DNA of 64,000 nt from Bugulina stolonifera (GCA_935421135.1 OW285197.1:5674850-5738849), one strand, 5' to 3'. Counted from the first letter of the stretch, positions 35,801-45,630 are shown. Translations and numbers: made by a program. The notes: generated by a model not told the origin, from the letters alone.

Positions 35801-37224
35801 ACATGTATAATATACAACATGCATGCACATATAGAATAACATTGTATGTGTACAAACCAGGTGGGCTTGTTGAGCTGGAATGTACAGTACTTTCTGCTGC
35901 CGGGGTACTCAGTGCTACAAAAAGGTAAACAGTGTGACTTTCACTGGGTACTGAGTACTTTAAAAATGTTCATGCCAACATAAACTGACGAGATATCATT
36001 CATTGAAATAAACATGCAGGGTATATTTCAATGTTTGTGTACGAACCAGGTGGGTTGTTTGAGTTGGAATCTACACATAAAACACCTTCTGCTGCCTGGA
36101 CAAACAATGCTACAAAAGAGTAAACAGTGTAGCCTGATTAATTATAGGTGAAGCTGGGCTTTCACTGTGTACTGAGTACCCTAAAAATGTTCATGCCAAC
36201 TTGAAATGACAAGATATTATTCATTGAAATAAACACACAACCATGGTATTTGAAATATATTTGAAATAACACATGTATCATATGCATTAATTAAAGGTAG
36301 CAGAAAAATACATTGTATCTACAAAATGGATATATCTATAACAATGTTTGTGTACAAACCAGATGGATTGTTTGAGTTGAAATCTACACCTACACATAAA
36401 ATACTTTCTGCTGCTTGGACACCCATCGCTACAAAAAGTAAACAATATGGCCTGATTAATTATAGGTAAAGCTGGGCTTTCACTGTATACTGAGTACCCT
36501 AAAAATTGTCATGCTAACATGAATTGACAAGATATTATTCATTGAAACAAACACACATGGTATATTAAAGGTACTATTATATATTTAAAATAACACAATT
36601 GTATATGTATTTATTTATCACAAAGGAAGCAGAAAATTACCTACGTATCGACATGTATAAAAATGTTTGAGTACAAACCAGATGGGTTGTTTGAGTTGTA
36701 ATGTACAGACATACTTTCTGCTGCCAGGACATTCATTGCTACAAAAAAGTACACAGAGTGGCCTGATTATTTCAATGTGAAGCTGGTTTTTACTGAGTAC
36801 TAAGCACTGAGTAAAATTATCAATGTTCATGCCAACTGTTTCGGTAGTGATGCAGTATGCTAAAGTGCAACACTAACCTTACGGCCAACATGCTACTGTA
36901 ACAGGGAGCTGTCACTAATTAGTTACAATGGACTATTAATTGCCCTGTTTGAGATGCTTACAAGTATAAATGCCAACCTGCTTGCCGAATTTTGTCTTAT
37001 GATTGCAAAAATCTTGTGAGATTACAAGCAAGCCAGGCAATGTACGTGTAACTTTTGATAGAGAAGCAAAATCTACCTAGCTATTAATTGACAGTAAGCA
37101 CAAATTACATGATTCTGTATACTCCCTCTAATAAAAGTATTCAGTAAATAGCACAAAAACCAAAGTGAAAATTATCTAGCAATTTTAAGGATAACTTACC
37201 AAACATCCCAAAGAACAGCTGCAT
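23856..37224 (-). CDS. P4: fucolectin-like gene with eight tandem second-exon cassettes, interrupted by an 8.8-kb element
   Basis: Exons (complement): 23856-24058, 24497-24590, 25284-25339, 25651-25704; eight cassettes at 25890-25946, 26206-26262, 35211-35273, 35530-35598, 35858-35914, 36047-36109, 36360-36428, 36679-36738; start exon 37200-37224. Using all cassettes gives 927 nt (308 aa); using a single 57-nt cassette gives 162 aa. Each cassette is phase 1 at both ends, so any subset keeps the frame. Start exon MQLFFGMF needs a cassette (such as AMNVLAAES or ALSTPAAES) to finish a signal peptide. The C-terminal part is FTP-like: TVTQYYTRDLRASYNVAKIH, LRILKATVAEQVGG, FDCGSGVRGRYIKVTVEN, final Cys in EACAGYFV. 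A minisatellite lies in one intron. The cassettes could be alternatives or cumulative repeats; RNA data are needed to tell. The insertion is intronic and does not break an exon. Confidence 0.7.
24185..24400. repeat. Dispersed repeat family S, copy 2
   Basis: It begins TTAGGCGTATTCGGATATTG and ends near 'gtattcggatagtt'. It matches about 60440-60650 in inverted orientation and, more weakly, 16268-16490. It lies in the last intron of P4. Confidence 0.55.
24783..24936 (+). repeat. Minisatellite of about 11 bp in a P4 intron
   Basis: Imperfect tandem units of the form TTACTTGGGTA recur about ten times with variants (TTACTTGGTGA). An open frame across it is a by-product. Confidence 0.8.
25890..26262 (-). 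repeat. P4 cassettes left of the insertion (two of eight)
   Basis: Exons 25890-25946 and 26206-26262 are each 57 nt and nearly identical (ALSTPAAESTAHVSS and ALSTPAAESTVHSSS). Their flanking introns are also duplicated: the repeat unit is about 315 bp and includes 'gggctttcactg' and 'aaaatgttcatgccaac'. Confidence 0.8.
26346..27062. repeat. Left terminal inverted repeat, GC-rich
   Basis: About 717 bp inverted-complementary to 34438-35155, with only scattered mismatches in the parts compared. The outer 170 bp holds two CAACCAATCAC motifs and an inverted CCAAT (TGATTGG). The middle (about 26540-26870) is a C-rich (CCN)n tract, in sharp contrast to the AT-rich surroundings. The tract stays open in several frames, giving poly-Pro or poly-Gly frames that I do not regard as genes. 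Confidence 0.9.
27063..28000. repeat. Subterminal tandem repeats of the element, left side
   Basis: A block with 'cattaaataaacttttcac', 'aatagtagcaatagaat' and 'gtgttaagtcagcat' is repeated about four or five times. A region homologous to about 27345-27560 occurs inverted at 34203-34438, directly inside the right terminal repeat. The 282 bp at 27063-27344 and the extra units are missing on the right, so the inverted repeats have become unequal. Confidence 0.7.
28141..31065 (-). CDS. Element gene 1: basic, Cys/His-containing, Ser/Thr-rich protein of unknown function
   Basis: Four-exon model, complement of 28141-29501, 29616-29694, 30257-30394 and 31063-31065. The first coding exon holds only the ATG, followed at once by a GT donor. 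The total is 1,581 nt, or 526 aa, in one frame. Residues 2-47 are very basic (SKYQRKKYIRKIKTSKK), suggesting nuclear or nucleic-acid contact. Residues 113-131 contain C-x2-C-x10-H-x3-H, a C2H2-like arrangement with a shorter loop than the usual 12. More Cys/His follow. Residues from about 200 to 460 are Ser/Thr/Pro-rich with a 225-bp internal duplication (copies start near 28595 and 28820). The C-terminal 50 residues look helical (GAVEYYRSAIFHLKKNG). I do not recognise the family; a DNA-binding or regulatory protein is a guess. It shares a divergent promoter region with element gene 2. Confidence 0.6.
29985..30195. repeat. Short tandem repeat of about 97 bp in an intron of element gene 1
   Basis: The block 'agacatggtaagag.cttatag' appears near 30000 and 30095, with a partial third copy near 30180. 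It is intronic. Confidence 0.5.
30514..31053. repeat. Direct duplication of about 220 bp in intron 1 of element gene 1
   Basis: 30514-30733 and 30836-31053 are close copies, sharing 'gagaatcaaaacagttta' and 'cccaatgttaactcaaatg'. Within each copy 'aagctctggtca' type motifs recur. It lies next to the gene's first exon, so it could affect expression. Confidence 0.75.
31174..31200 (-). promoter_or_regulatory. Promoter elements of element gene 1
   Basis: The minus strand has CATAAAAG (31174-31181), about 110 bp upstream of the ATG. An inverted CCAAT box lies just upstream (plus-strand GTCCAATCAG, 31191-31200). This mirrors the arrangement on the other side of the satellite. Confidence 0.45.
31232..32600. 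repeat. Composite satellite of 10-bp and 21-bp units between divergent genes
   Basis: On the plus strand the array is built from 10-bp units GATGTGATTC, GATGTGTCCC and GATGTAACCC and a 21-bp unit GATGTG-TTTTCGACC-TCCCCC. They often combine as 10+10+21 = 41 bp. A run of about nine GATGTAACCC units stands near 31250-31340. All units share GATGT. Outer units are degenerate, inner ones nearly identical, as expected from unequal exchange. The 354- and 456-codon minus-strand frames here are low-complexity by-products, since both strands hold parallel open frames and no start context or splice signal supports a gene. Confidence 0.9.
32611..32654 (+). promoter_or_regulatory. Promoter of element gene 2 (IkB-like)
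   Basis: TAGCCAATCAG (32611-32621) and TATATAAAG (32646-32654) stand about 120 and 90 bp before the ATG at 32740. CCAATCAG also occurs at the opposite promoter, so the two genes appear to have related, outward-facing promoters. Confidence 0.55.
32740..34187 (+). CDS. Element gene 2: IkB-like ankyrin-repeat protein
   Basis: Five-exon model: 32740-33017, 33163-33365, 33477-33736, 33832-33990, 34083-34187. The total is 1,005 nt, or 334 aa, in one frame with GT-AG introns of 92-145 bp. Residues 2-7 are ESGYGS, one conservative change from the DSGxxS motif that IKK phosphorylates and beta-TrCP reads in IkB proteins. Ankyrin repeats follow: QTLLHLTVQ (from 128), GDTPLHIAARLGRAKVIHAL (from 161), an insert-containing DGRSVVHLMVE, GDGYAPSHIAI (from 250) with LRLGADSEV, then TPQQLAHL. 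The tail ends in acidic TSDEDE. The order, the long insert after the third repeat and the acidic C-terminus match IkB-alpha/Cactus-type proteins. By family knowledge these hold Rel/NF-kB dimers in the cytoplasm. Whether this copy inhibits, and whether it is host-derived, is inference. It is antisense to the host gene P4. Confidence 0.8.
34203..34437. repeat. Subterminal repeats of the element, right side
   Basis: Two copies of 'ttattctattgctactattg' blocks form the inverted counterpart of about 27345-27560. They start 16 bp after the stop codon of element gene 2 and probably include its 3' end. Confidence 0.7.
34438..35155. repeat. Right terminal inverted repeat, GC-rich
   Basis: Inverted copy of 26346-27062. 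The plus strand here is a G-rich (GGN)n tract at about 34630-34960 with many runs of three or more G, so G-quadruplex formation is possible. The last bases are CTATACTACT before the GATATC duplication. Confidence 0.9.
35211..36738 (-). repeat. P4 cassettes right of the insertion (six of eight) and about 840-bp tandem duplication
   Basis: Cassette exons are 35211-35273 (63 nt), 35530-35598 (69), 35858-35914 (57), 36047-36109 (63), 36360-36428 (69) and 36679-36738 (60). The three types (57, 63, 69) occur twice in the same order: once as 26206-26262, 35211-35273, 35530-35598 and again as 35858-35914, 36047-36109, 36360-36428. So a block of about 840 bp was duplicated in tandem, and the element later entered only one copy. 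All encode A-x-x-x-x-AAE(S/G) followed by a polar tail ending in (S/N)PPG or NPSG. Confidence 0.85.
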
Positions 37225-37253
37225 CCTTAGTTAATGTTCAGTTGTAGAAGTTC

Positions 37254-37320
37254 CCAACAATGATGTGTAAAGACTGAAGTGTTAGTGAAGAAAGACTCTA
37301 CAGCATTTTACTTATATACC
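37254..37320 (-). promoter_or_regulatory. P4 TATA-like box and conserved 5' leader motif
   Basis: GGTATATAAG (minus strand, 37311-37320) stands about 87 bp upstream of the ATG. Downstream, the plus-strand block ACAATGATGTGTAAAGACTG (about 37256-37275) is shared in diverged form with P1 (5009-5024), P2 (14353-14370), P3 (18319-18335) and P5 (44763-44780). Confidence 0.5.
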
Positions 37321-37932
37321 TTTGTGTTACTGACAATGTAATAGAATCTATGGTGATTAATTAAGTAGAGATTACATGTAGATACTGGCATACTATGTTT
37401 GGCAATCATTAGCAGGTGCCTGGTCTGATTGGGAGGTGTGGCATGTTTCACTAGAATTAGCTAATATAAATGCAACACATGGCGAGAGATTAAATTAGGA
37501 CAACTCCCACACCGTTGTCTTATTGGAGACAAACAATGAGTTCACAAACGCTTAGCTCATAAGTCCTCCTAACGTACAAGGTGTATCATATGTATTGTCC
37601 TATTACATGTATAATTAATGTGAACATGTACAATATAAACATCAATACTATGCAGATGGAAATTGATCGTATCAAAAGCCACTAAAATTAGCCAGGGGGA
37701 GTTGAAAACAAGCATGTGACATGACTCCAGGGCCGATATGATCTAATAGCTACACGTATTTTCATGGATGTAACCAATCTACATGTATTTGCTGAATGAG
37801 TATACATATATGCACATTATTTCACTTTACCAAATATGTAGCCAATCCCTAAACACTAACTCAGATTATCTATATGTGTGCGTGTTCAATAATATAAAAT
37901 AAGATTGCAACAATAGCAAAAGTGCTGGATTA

Positions 37933-38870
37933 ATGATGGTTCAATAGGATTTCCAAGCTGTAACAATGTAGATTATCTTTAAACTTTTTGTTCATAATCA
38001 TATTCTGACATCACACCATGTGAACAACAATTCAGATAATTCTACATACATGTTTGTATTCAAAAGTCTGGGGAAAGTCAGTTCCCCCATTCTAACAAAG
38101 ATCATAGTTTTATTCTATGCACAGCTCCTAACAGGAAGTTTGAAGGTTGTGATGCTACAACATTCTACACTGTATATTATTATAAGTTGATGCATATTGC
38201 TACACCAGTTTTACTACGCATAGTTTTACTACATATTCTAGTTTCTATATTGAGTGTTTATATCTCACACTAAAGAAGTCTGCCAAAAAATAATGTTATA
38301 TTTACATGTATAAGCCATTTTACCTACATATACATAACTATTGTCTCCTGGTTGAAAAGCCCCTCATGGAAGCCCACAATTAACTTTCTCATATAGTGTA
38401 CAACATGCACTACATGACTGTAATATCATTGCAGTGTGTCTTTCTATGCAATAGTTACATAGCTGACACGACTTATAAATACATATACATGTATATCATT
38501 GTTTTTTGTCACTTCTTTAGTGTGAGATATAAACACTCAATGTAGAAACTAGAATATGTCGTAAAACTATGCATAGTAAAACTGGTGTAGCGATATGCAT
38601 CAACTTATAGTAATAGACAGTGCAGAATGTTCTAGCATCAAAACCTTCAAACTTCCTGTTAGGAGCATCTGTGCATGGAATAAAACTATGATCTTTGTTA
38701 GAATGGGGGAACTGACTTTCCCCAGACTTTTGAATACAAACATGTATGTAGAATTATCTGAATTGTTGTTCACATGGTGTGATGTCAGAATATGATTATG
38801 AACAAAAAGTTTAAAGATAATCTACATTGTTACAGCTTGGAAATCCTATTGAACCATCATCATAATAAGT
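37933..38870. repeat. Large foldback element of family R
   Basis: Left arm 37933-38279 and right arm 38514-38870 are inverted copies of about 350 bp, ending GATGGTTCAATAGG and its complement. A spacer of about 234 bp separates them. Each arm carries the family R core (GGGGGAACTGACTTTCCCC on the right arm). This is the longest foldback in the window and could be a MITE dimer or hairpin RNA source upstream of P4. Confidence 0.8.
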
Positions 38871-41562
38871 AGATTTGTGTCTAGAATAATCTAGATTTAA
38901 CATCTTGTCATTAAATACAATGTAGCAACATGTAGATACATGTATTATTAATCATAATACGGTGACAGAGATCTGGCTATATTTCAATGTAAGATGCAGC
39001 AATTTATAGCGACAGAAAATAATTAAATGCTGCTTCTACAGATTTGAATTGGCCCAAAAAGGCGCGTTTTGTTAGGTGATTCTTTTCTAGATTACTAATA
39101 ATTTTAATATTTTTTACTGACATTGTTGACAATTAATTATTATAATAAGCGATGAATTAATAAAAAAACTCCTAAAGCTGTATTTGCATGTACTGTAGGA
39201 TGCATAGTCATACTAAGCAACTTGCCATTCACTAATATTTTCTATAGTTGTTGGATAAGTTATGGCAATGTTGTTTTGAAATTTGGAGTTGTGTATCCAC
39301 TATTATAGAGAAGATAGCTCATTGCTATGTTGAATTGCCCTTTTTACAGATTTTAACTTTTAAAATCCTTCTTGCTTTTTGAATCACTATCAAACAGAAC
39401 TAACAGGGAAATCCTTTTGAGTCTGAATCCATAGCATTCAATAGTAATAGCAGTGCAGCGACTCGGCACTATGCAATGCCAAATACTCTTCTACCCATCA
39501 TGAATTTAAGTGCTTGGTGTTGACAATTTTTAACAATATTTACTGAGTAGTTATTGAAACTATTGGAATTCTACCATGTACATACTGTACAAGCTATTAA
39601 TGTTTTAGGAAAAATGACATGAATCCTAAAATCCTCTTGCCTCAAACGTAATAATTTAATATTTCAAATGTTTTTTTCAAATTAAAAATGTTGCTGCGTC
39701 ATTCCATCTCTACAAATCTTATACTGTTTGCGACTAATTCTAATCATCTCATTGTTTCTTGAAGTTGTGTTCCCGCAGTCAAATCTAATACAGTGTTTCA
39801 ACATTTCAATTGAAGCTTAAAATGCAGAGTTATCTACTCTCTTCAGTTTCAGTTTTACCAAAACAGGACAACTGCTAATAATCATCTCCTTGCTTCTAAA
39901 TAATATTACATAGTCCCTTGTGAACCAAAGTTCTAATTTTTTTTTTGATATCTTGTGTTTGTTTGAAATGTATTATTATCATATAGTCTTATTATATCTC
40001 TACAAACATGCAACAAGTATGATGTGATGCGATTATATTTTTATATTTCACGGCATGCAAATTAATGTACATGTATTACTTACATGTACATGTACACCTA
40101 TGTACATGTGTATGTATGATGACAGGGAAGTTTTACATACAATGCATACACTGTTCAACGCTAGTCAGTCTCCTAATAATCAACTAAGCACTAAATTTCT
40201 ATAAGCCTCACGTTGTTAATTTATCAATTGAAATATTTACAACAAGCAGAAATCACACGCAAGCTAATTAAAAAATGGCCAGTAACACAGCCCTGGATAT
40301 CTTTTGAATATAGCCCATTTAAGGGTAAAACAACCATGAAAAAATGGTCAAGATTCGAAAGTGTGAAAGTGCATGACTTATAACAATACATGCATATTAA
40401 TAATCATCTTTTACTGCAATTAAGGTCAGGTGAACTAAATCTACAGCGTTGCAATGCCTTTCTTTTAGCAAACGATTTTAGTGCTGTCAATATTTATTCT
40501 AAAAAAACACTGTATTGCTTCAAAGTATAGAAGTGTAGAGTTAGCATTATTGTGTAGTCAGAACTAGAGCCGTATAGCTCAGTGAACATTTTCACAACCT
40601 GCGTTTGTAAAAATGAATTTGCCTTTAAAAGCTAATGCAAAAGGCTTATATTGACCTGATCCCATTATTTTGCCATACTTCTAAAACATAGGATTTATTG
40701 GGTGTTTTTTAAACCTATCACACTTATTGAAAAACTGGTTAAAATTGTTGTAATAATATTATGCTTGCTCTCAAATAAATATACATCCGTAGTAGCAATG
40801 CAAACAATCTCAAAAGCTAAATGGGCCGAATAAAACTAAATGAATTGGGTAAAAGCTAATTCCTTTAGATAACCCCTCTTGTACAATCATGCAGATTCTA
40901 TAGAGGTAACCAATTTCTCTGTACGGCTAGCACAATTATATACATGTACATGTAGTAGAGTATGTTTTAATCTATGTATGACACCGTCTGTAATACTTCA
41001 TGTACATGTACATGTACATGTACCTGCTGTTGTGTCTTGAGCTAAAAATGTCTCGAGATAACATGGCACCTACATGTTGTACATGTATGTACAGGCTCTT
41101 TATCCAGTTGAACACAACCATGTATTCTGGCAAAACAGTTTAGCTATTTGTATAGCAAATTCAACAAACCAGGTCCAAAATTGTTTTTCCTATCAACTGT
41201 AGTCTATTTATGCACTGTTCAAGGAGTTTCCTCAGGTATGAATAGCAGTATGCAGGTCACAGTAACTATTTCAATTTTTTCTGTGTTATCCAGTGGAATC
41301 GATCTTCCTTCAATTAGAAAGGTGGTTTATTCGTGTTTATTCAGAATTTGGCAACTTCAATTGGCATTGGTGCTTATGTACTAATTTCATAATTCCATGA
41401 GGTAAGTCCATACACATATTAAATTAATTAAACTATGAATTCGCCAGTGATATCATATTCCTGTATGTTAAACTTGGAACTTCTTTGATGCAAATCAACC
41501 AAAACTTCTTTTGCTTGCACTTTTTATGTAGCTGATTAATCTCAAGCATAAAAACAGATCAG
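38871..41562. other. Interval between P5 and P4 without a gene
   Basis: AT-rich with scattered ACATGTACATGT runs (about 40065-40110, 40940-40955, 41000-41090). A 78-codon plus-strand frame at 41148-41384 has no recognisable domain. No exon of the cluster family was found. Confidence 0.45.
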
Positions 41563-41565
41563 TGC

Positions 41566-41582
41566 GCCCCCCCCCCCCCCCC
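41566..41582 (+). repeat. Poly(C) tract
   Basis: An uninterrupted run of about 17 C bases, a possible length-polymorphic or assembly-error site. It lies about 340 bp downstream of the P5 stop codon. Confidence 0.85.
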
Positions 41583-41924
41583 AGCCCTTGGTAGTAAATG
41601 GCTGTGCTTCATTTTCCTCCAATACAAAGAGTTCAGAAGAAGAATATAATATGTACAGACACATTGAAAGGGAGCAAAATTGTTATTGAAGCTTCCGCAG
41701 TTGATTTATTGCAGACATGAAACATGACATATGAAATGCTGAAGGAAATATTATATAGCTAAATAATACTTTAATAACTAAACAATTTTTTCTATAATTT
41801 CTATAATTTGAGTTTTTTCTAGAATATCTTAAAAAAGTTAACGGACAGCAGATATTTTGTGTAAAATATATTATAATTCACAGCAAATTAGACATTATCA
41901 TATGTAGATATATGAGTAGCCCCT

Positions 41925-44730
41925 TCAAGACTCTATATAATATGCCCTCAATCTGCCATTGCATGCTTGGCTATCTTCATCAAGATCATTTTCCACACTG
42001 ACTTTCACATGCTTTCCTCTAACACCAGGACCGCAGGTAAAGGTTACAATTCTTTCTGTTGATGCTCCTCGTATTATAGCGCATAGTGATTCGGGCTCAC
42101 CAACTTCTTCTGCAACAGTTGCTTTGAGGACGCGTAAATCTCCAGCTACAAAATAGTTTCAATAGAAGTCATTGTAAATTGCCAAATGAGGTGACTGGTA
42201 GGTTTCAGTGATAGAAATGTTGTGTTAGTTCTCAGGACATTTTTGGATTTTTGCCATCAATCAAGAGCGTCATACTGTTAAATACTTACCACAGTTAGGA
42301 TCAAGATGATGTTCCTTATAGAGTTCTACTTTAGTTACTACATGGCTGGAATCAAGGTCAAGTGTGTAATACTGCTCCACGGTCTGTAAAATTAGCAATA
42401 GGACAAATTATGTTGAGAGGAATCAAAAATATATATTTTGCTCATGATCTTTGGAAAATGTTTAAAATCGATCAGTTTCTTGGCCCTCACTCAGGATAGC
42501 ATAAGCTTTTGTGACTTGTTATATTATAAGAGAACTGTACAGATCAGAAATCTCAGAAATGTGTTAAATATTGTACTGATTGTTATTCAGTTTATACTTA
42601 CCAATCCGGGGCCTCCTGACCTGCCAGCGCCATACCAACCAAAATTGTCATCTAAAATAATATTTTGTAAACACCACACCATAATAAATGCAATAACATG
42701 ATTACTTTATTATGAATTTACATGTTGTACATGTATTCTATTTGTAAAAATTCATTGAAACATTAAACTGTTTCAACATCACTGGGTTTATTGTGGTGAA
42801 ACAGCCTCCGTGGTAATGGCACCTAGGCCAGCCACACTGACAATATCATTAGCTGACAATTAACCTTATTCATATACTGTTATTCACATATCCATGCATT
42901 GTCTATCTATTATTATCTATGCATTCAATACCCTATTATCCACTGCGTGTCTTATATACATGTCTGTATTAGCAATCAAGTCTTGGGATTACTCTCTATT
43001 GCAACTTGGTTTTTCCCACATTTATACTTATTTAGTAATTGTCTGTCCTTGCTTGATTGCATATTGTTAGAGTCTTTTTGCCACTTTATACTGTAACTAC
43101 GTGGCCGACCTTATGGATTTAGCTCATATTTACACACGACATGTTTTTACCTATTGTAAGCACTTTTTGTGCCATGGCCGACCTTTTCATATGGCCAGGT
43201 CGGGCGGAACCAGACATATTGTTGTGTAAGTTCTGAAGCCGACCCCCTGTCGGCCGCCCGATACCATGTCGTACCATGTTTACCGAAAGTTTGTTATGTA
43301 TATAAGGCAGAGCATTTTCTATTGTGAATCAGTTGTTGATTGCGCTTGAATAAAGCAACATCTCCTAACTCAACCTACAGAGGCTTACTCTTTAGGTGGG
43401 TAACTCCACCTGAGAATCCTTTGGATTCAGTACGGCTCGAGTTCACCTCATCCTAGGCTAAGCATATCTCTATCCACCCCTTAGGCTTAGGCCGATCCCG
43501 GGTTCTAGATGAACCTAGCGTCGGACTTAGGTTCTCAAGGTTAGATCTTCTTCACTACACTCCCTTGGAGTATAAACTCTACTAGACCTACGTCGGTCCT
43601 GAGCTCCAATGAGTCTCGGCATCGGCCTACGTCTAAGATAATCTACAATCTACACTAATAAGAGCACCTACAACTGTTCACTCTTTTGTGTAATGAGCAG
43701 AAGGTACACTTGGTCGGCCTCTACCACCTTCCAAGCCCTTCACATACGTGTAGCCCTCGGCTCTCGTATGATCTAGCACTCAAAAACATTACATTATTTT
43801 ATATTAACTGACCATAGCACACACTGCTAATTTTGTGTTGTTGAAATAAATTTAGGTCAGCAATATTCTACTGTTTACAGATGAAATGTAGAGTACAACA
43901 TACCAACTGGATATACTTTCTCCACTTCTCTTTCCATTCCTACAAAATATCAGATAACAACATTAAAATAAATGAAAATGTTATTTTTTGTTTATTACAA
44001 CAGACAATGTAAGACATATTAATCACATACACATACATGTAAATACTCAAAACTTGATTATGTAAAGCATTAACTATACTCCTAATTTTACATGCTGTAG
44101 CATGAAGGTTATGGAAAGAAAACTACATTCTTGGAACAATAAACTATGAGAGCTGGTCGTAATGTAAACTATCTAATACATACCTTCAGCTGCAAGGGCA
44201 CCAATGGCTAAAACAAAATATACACATTTTTGTACATAATTGCATGCAATCTTTGGTTCCCACTATTACAGTTGCTATTGAATGGCTACTGAATATGCAT
44301 GGACCATACCAGGCTGCAGAGACCAGCATAATACCACAGGTTATCACAGCAGCTACATGTATGGTAAACTAGTGGTAGGGCTACATCTTATCAATGAGCT
44401 ACTGTGGACTAGAAAACAAGCACAACATTGTACCCATAAAATACTTTTACCAGCTTGCTTGCTCCAGTTGGGTTTGTGACATGCACAACTGCACGTTGAG
44501 AAAATTCATAAATGTGATGAGCTATGCATATAATGCTAATACAGGCACATATTTCTACATGGCTGCAGTCTATCATAACATAGGCAGATGTGTTCACTAT
44601 AATGCAACCGCAGTCAAAGAGACTTATGTTTATGCTTCAGATAAAAACAGCCACTGATGCACAAAATTTAATGGTTAAGAGATCAAATATATAAGTGTGA
44701 CTTACCAAATATCACTAAGAACAGCTGCAT
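41925..44730 (-). CDS. P5: secreted fucolectin-like (FTP / F5-8 type C-like) protein
   Basis: Six-exon model, complement of 41925-42145, 42290-42383, 42602-42651, 43904-43939, 44184-44207 and 44706-44730. The total is 450 nt, or 149 aa, in one frame. MQLFLVIF joined to AIGALAAEG forms the signal peptide; the start exon and the AAE motif match P4, its closest relative. The linker includes GMEREVEKVYPV and the Gly-rich YGAGRSGGPG. The FTP-like core has TVEQYYTLDLDSSHVVTKVE, LRVLKATVAEEVGE, FTCGPGVRGKHVKVSVEN and a last Cys in QACNGRLRAYY. It has a single second exon where P4 has eight, so the amplification is specific to P4. An LTR-like insertion lies in the 42652-43903 intron. Function as a lectin is inferred. 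Confidence 0.75.
43102..43379 (+). mobile_element. LTR-like fragment, copy 2, in a P5 intron
   Basis: It begins TGGCCGACCTTA and ends CCTACA. It contains a TATA-like GTATATAAGG, ATTGTGAATCAGTTG and AATAAAG in the order expected of an LTR (promoter, R region, poly(A) signal). It matches 20859-21056. GC-richer sequence continues to about 43760 with no open frame of note, perhaps internal retroelement leader. No target duplication was found. Confidence 0.5.
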
Positions 44731-44823
44731 CCTTGCTTATCAAGAATTTGTGGAAGTTTTTAAACAATGGTGTGTTAAGACTAGATATAGTGTTTGAGTG
44801 AAGAAAGATTCTGGAGAGATACA

Positions 44824-44833
44824 CTTATATACT
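44824..44833 (-). promoter_or_regulatory. TATA-like box of P5
   Basis: The minus strand reads AGTATATAAG about 94 bp upstream of the P5 ATG. The surrounding leader aligns with that of P4. Confidence 0.5.
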
Positions 44834-45509
44834 TCTTATTTGAAGCTGATGTAATGGGATTTATTCTTAATATGTCACAAGGTCAATATCATCACAGTTT
44901 TTTTTGGTGATCAATTCCATTGTCTGTCAGATGGATTACTTGATGTAAGCTGGTAGACTTAGCTTAAATGTGTCAAATGGAGATGAAATCTTTGGCAATA
45001 ATACTCAGCTTTCAAGTTCATTTAAAGGACCTAGAAGTGTGTGTGACTAACATTGGCTAAGGGATGAAAGAGGAAATACTAGGGTTGAATGTCTGCAATT
45101 ACGTCAATGTCATATTAATCAAAGTAGCACAATGGAATTACAAAACGTATTCCATCCGTCTCAAGGATGATATGAATGATCAAGATTAATACTGTAATTC
45201 TGTGAGGGATCATAATTACCAATGTTGGTAATTATAATCTAAACAATATAATACAAAGTCATGTGCTTTAAATATTATTGTGTTGAAATCAATTGGAAGT
45301 ATATCATTGTGCAAGCATTGACCAATAAGGGGATATTAAGCATGTTTGACACTATAATACTTGGTGATGCAGTTCATAGAAGGCTCTATTGGTACAATGC
45401 TGATGTCTATAGCATGGAAGTGTCCCATGTGGTCAAATGAATATTTCTATCCACAAAAAACCTTGGCCTACCCCAACTCAAAATGTATGCTTTCATCTCA
45501 AATACGAGA

Positions 45510-45630
45510 ATAATGCACATGTACATGCACATGTACATGTGCATGTGCATGTACATGTACATGTACATGCACATGTACATGTGCATGTGCATGTACATGT
45601 ACATGTACATGCACATGTACATGTACATTG
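45510..45630. repeat. (ACATGT/GCATGT)n alternating purine-pyrimidine repeat
   Basis: Tandem ACATGT and GCATGT hexamers alternate strictly purine-pyrimidine, a composition that can form Z-DNA or cruciforms. Overlapping HVHV and MYMY frames on both strands are by-products. The adjacent 44834-45500 and 45631-46600 hold no supported gene; a 99-codon minus-strand frame at 46056-46355 is unrecognised. Confidence 0.9.
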
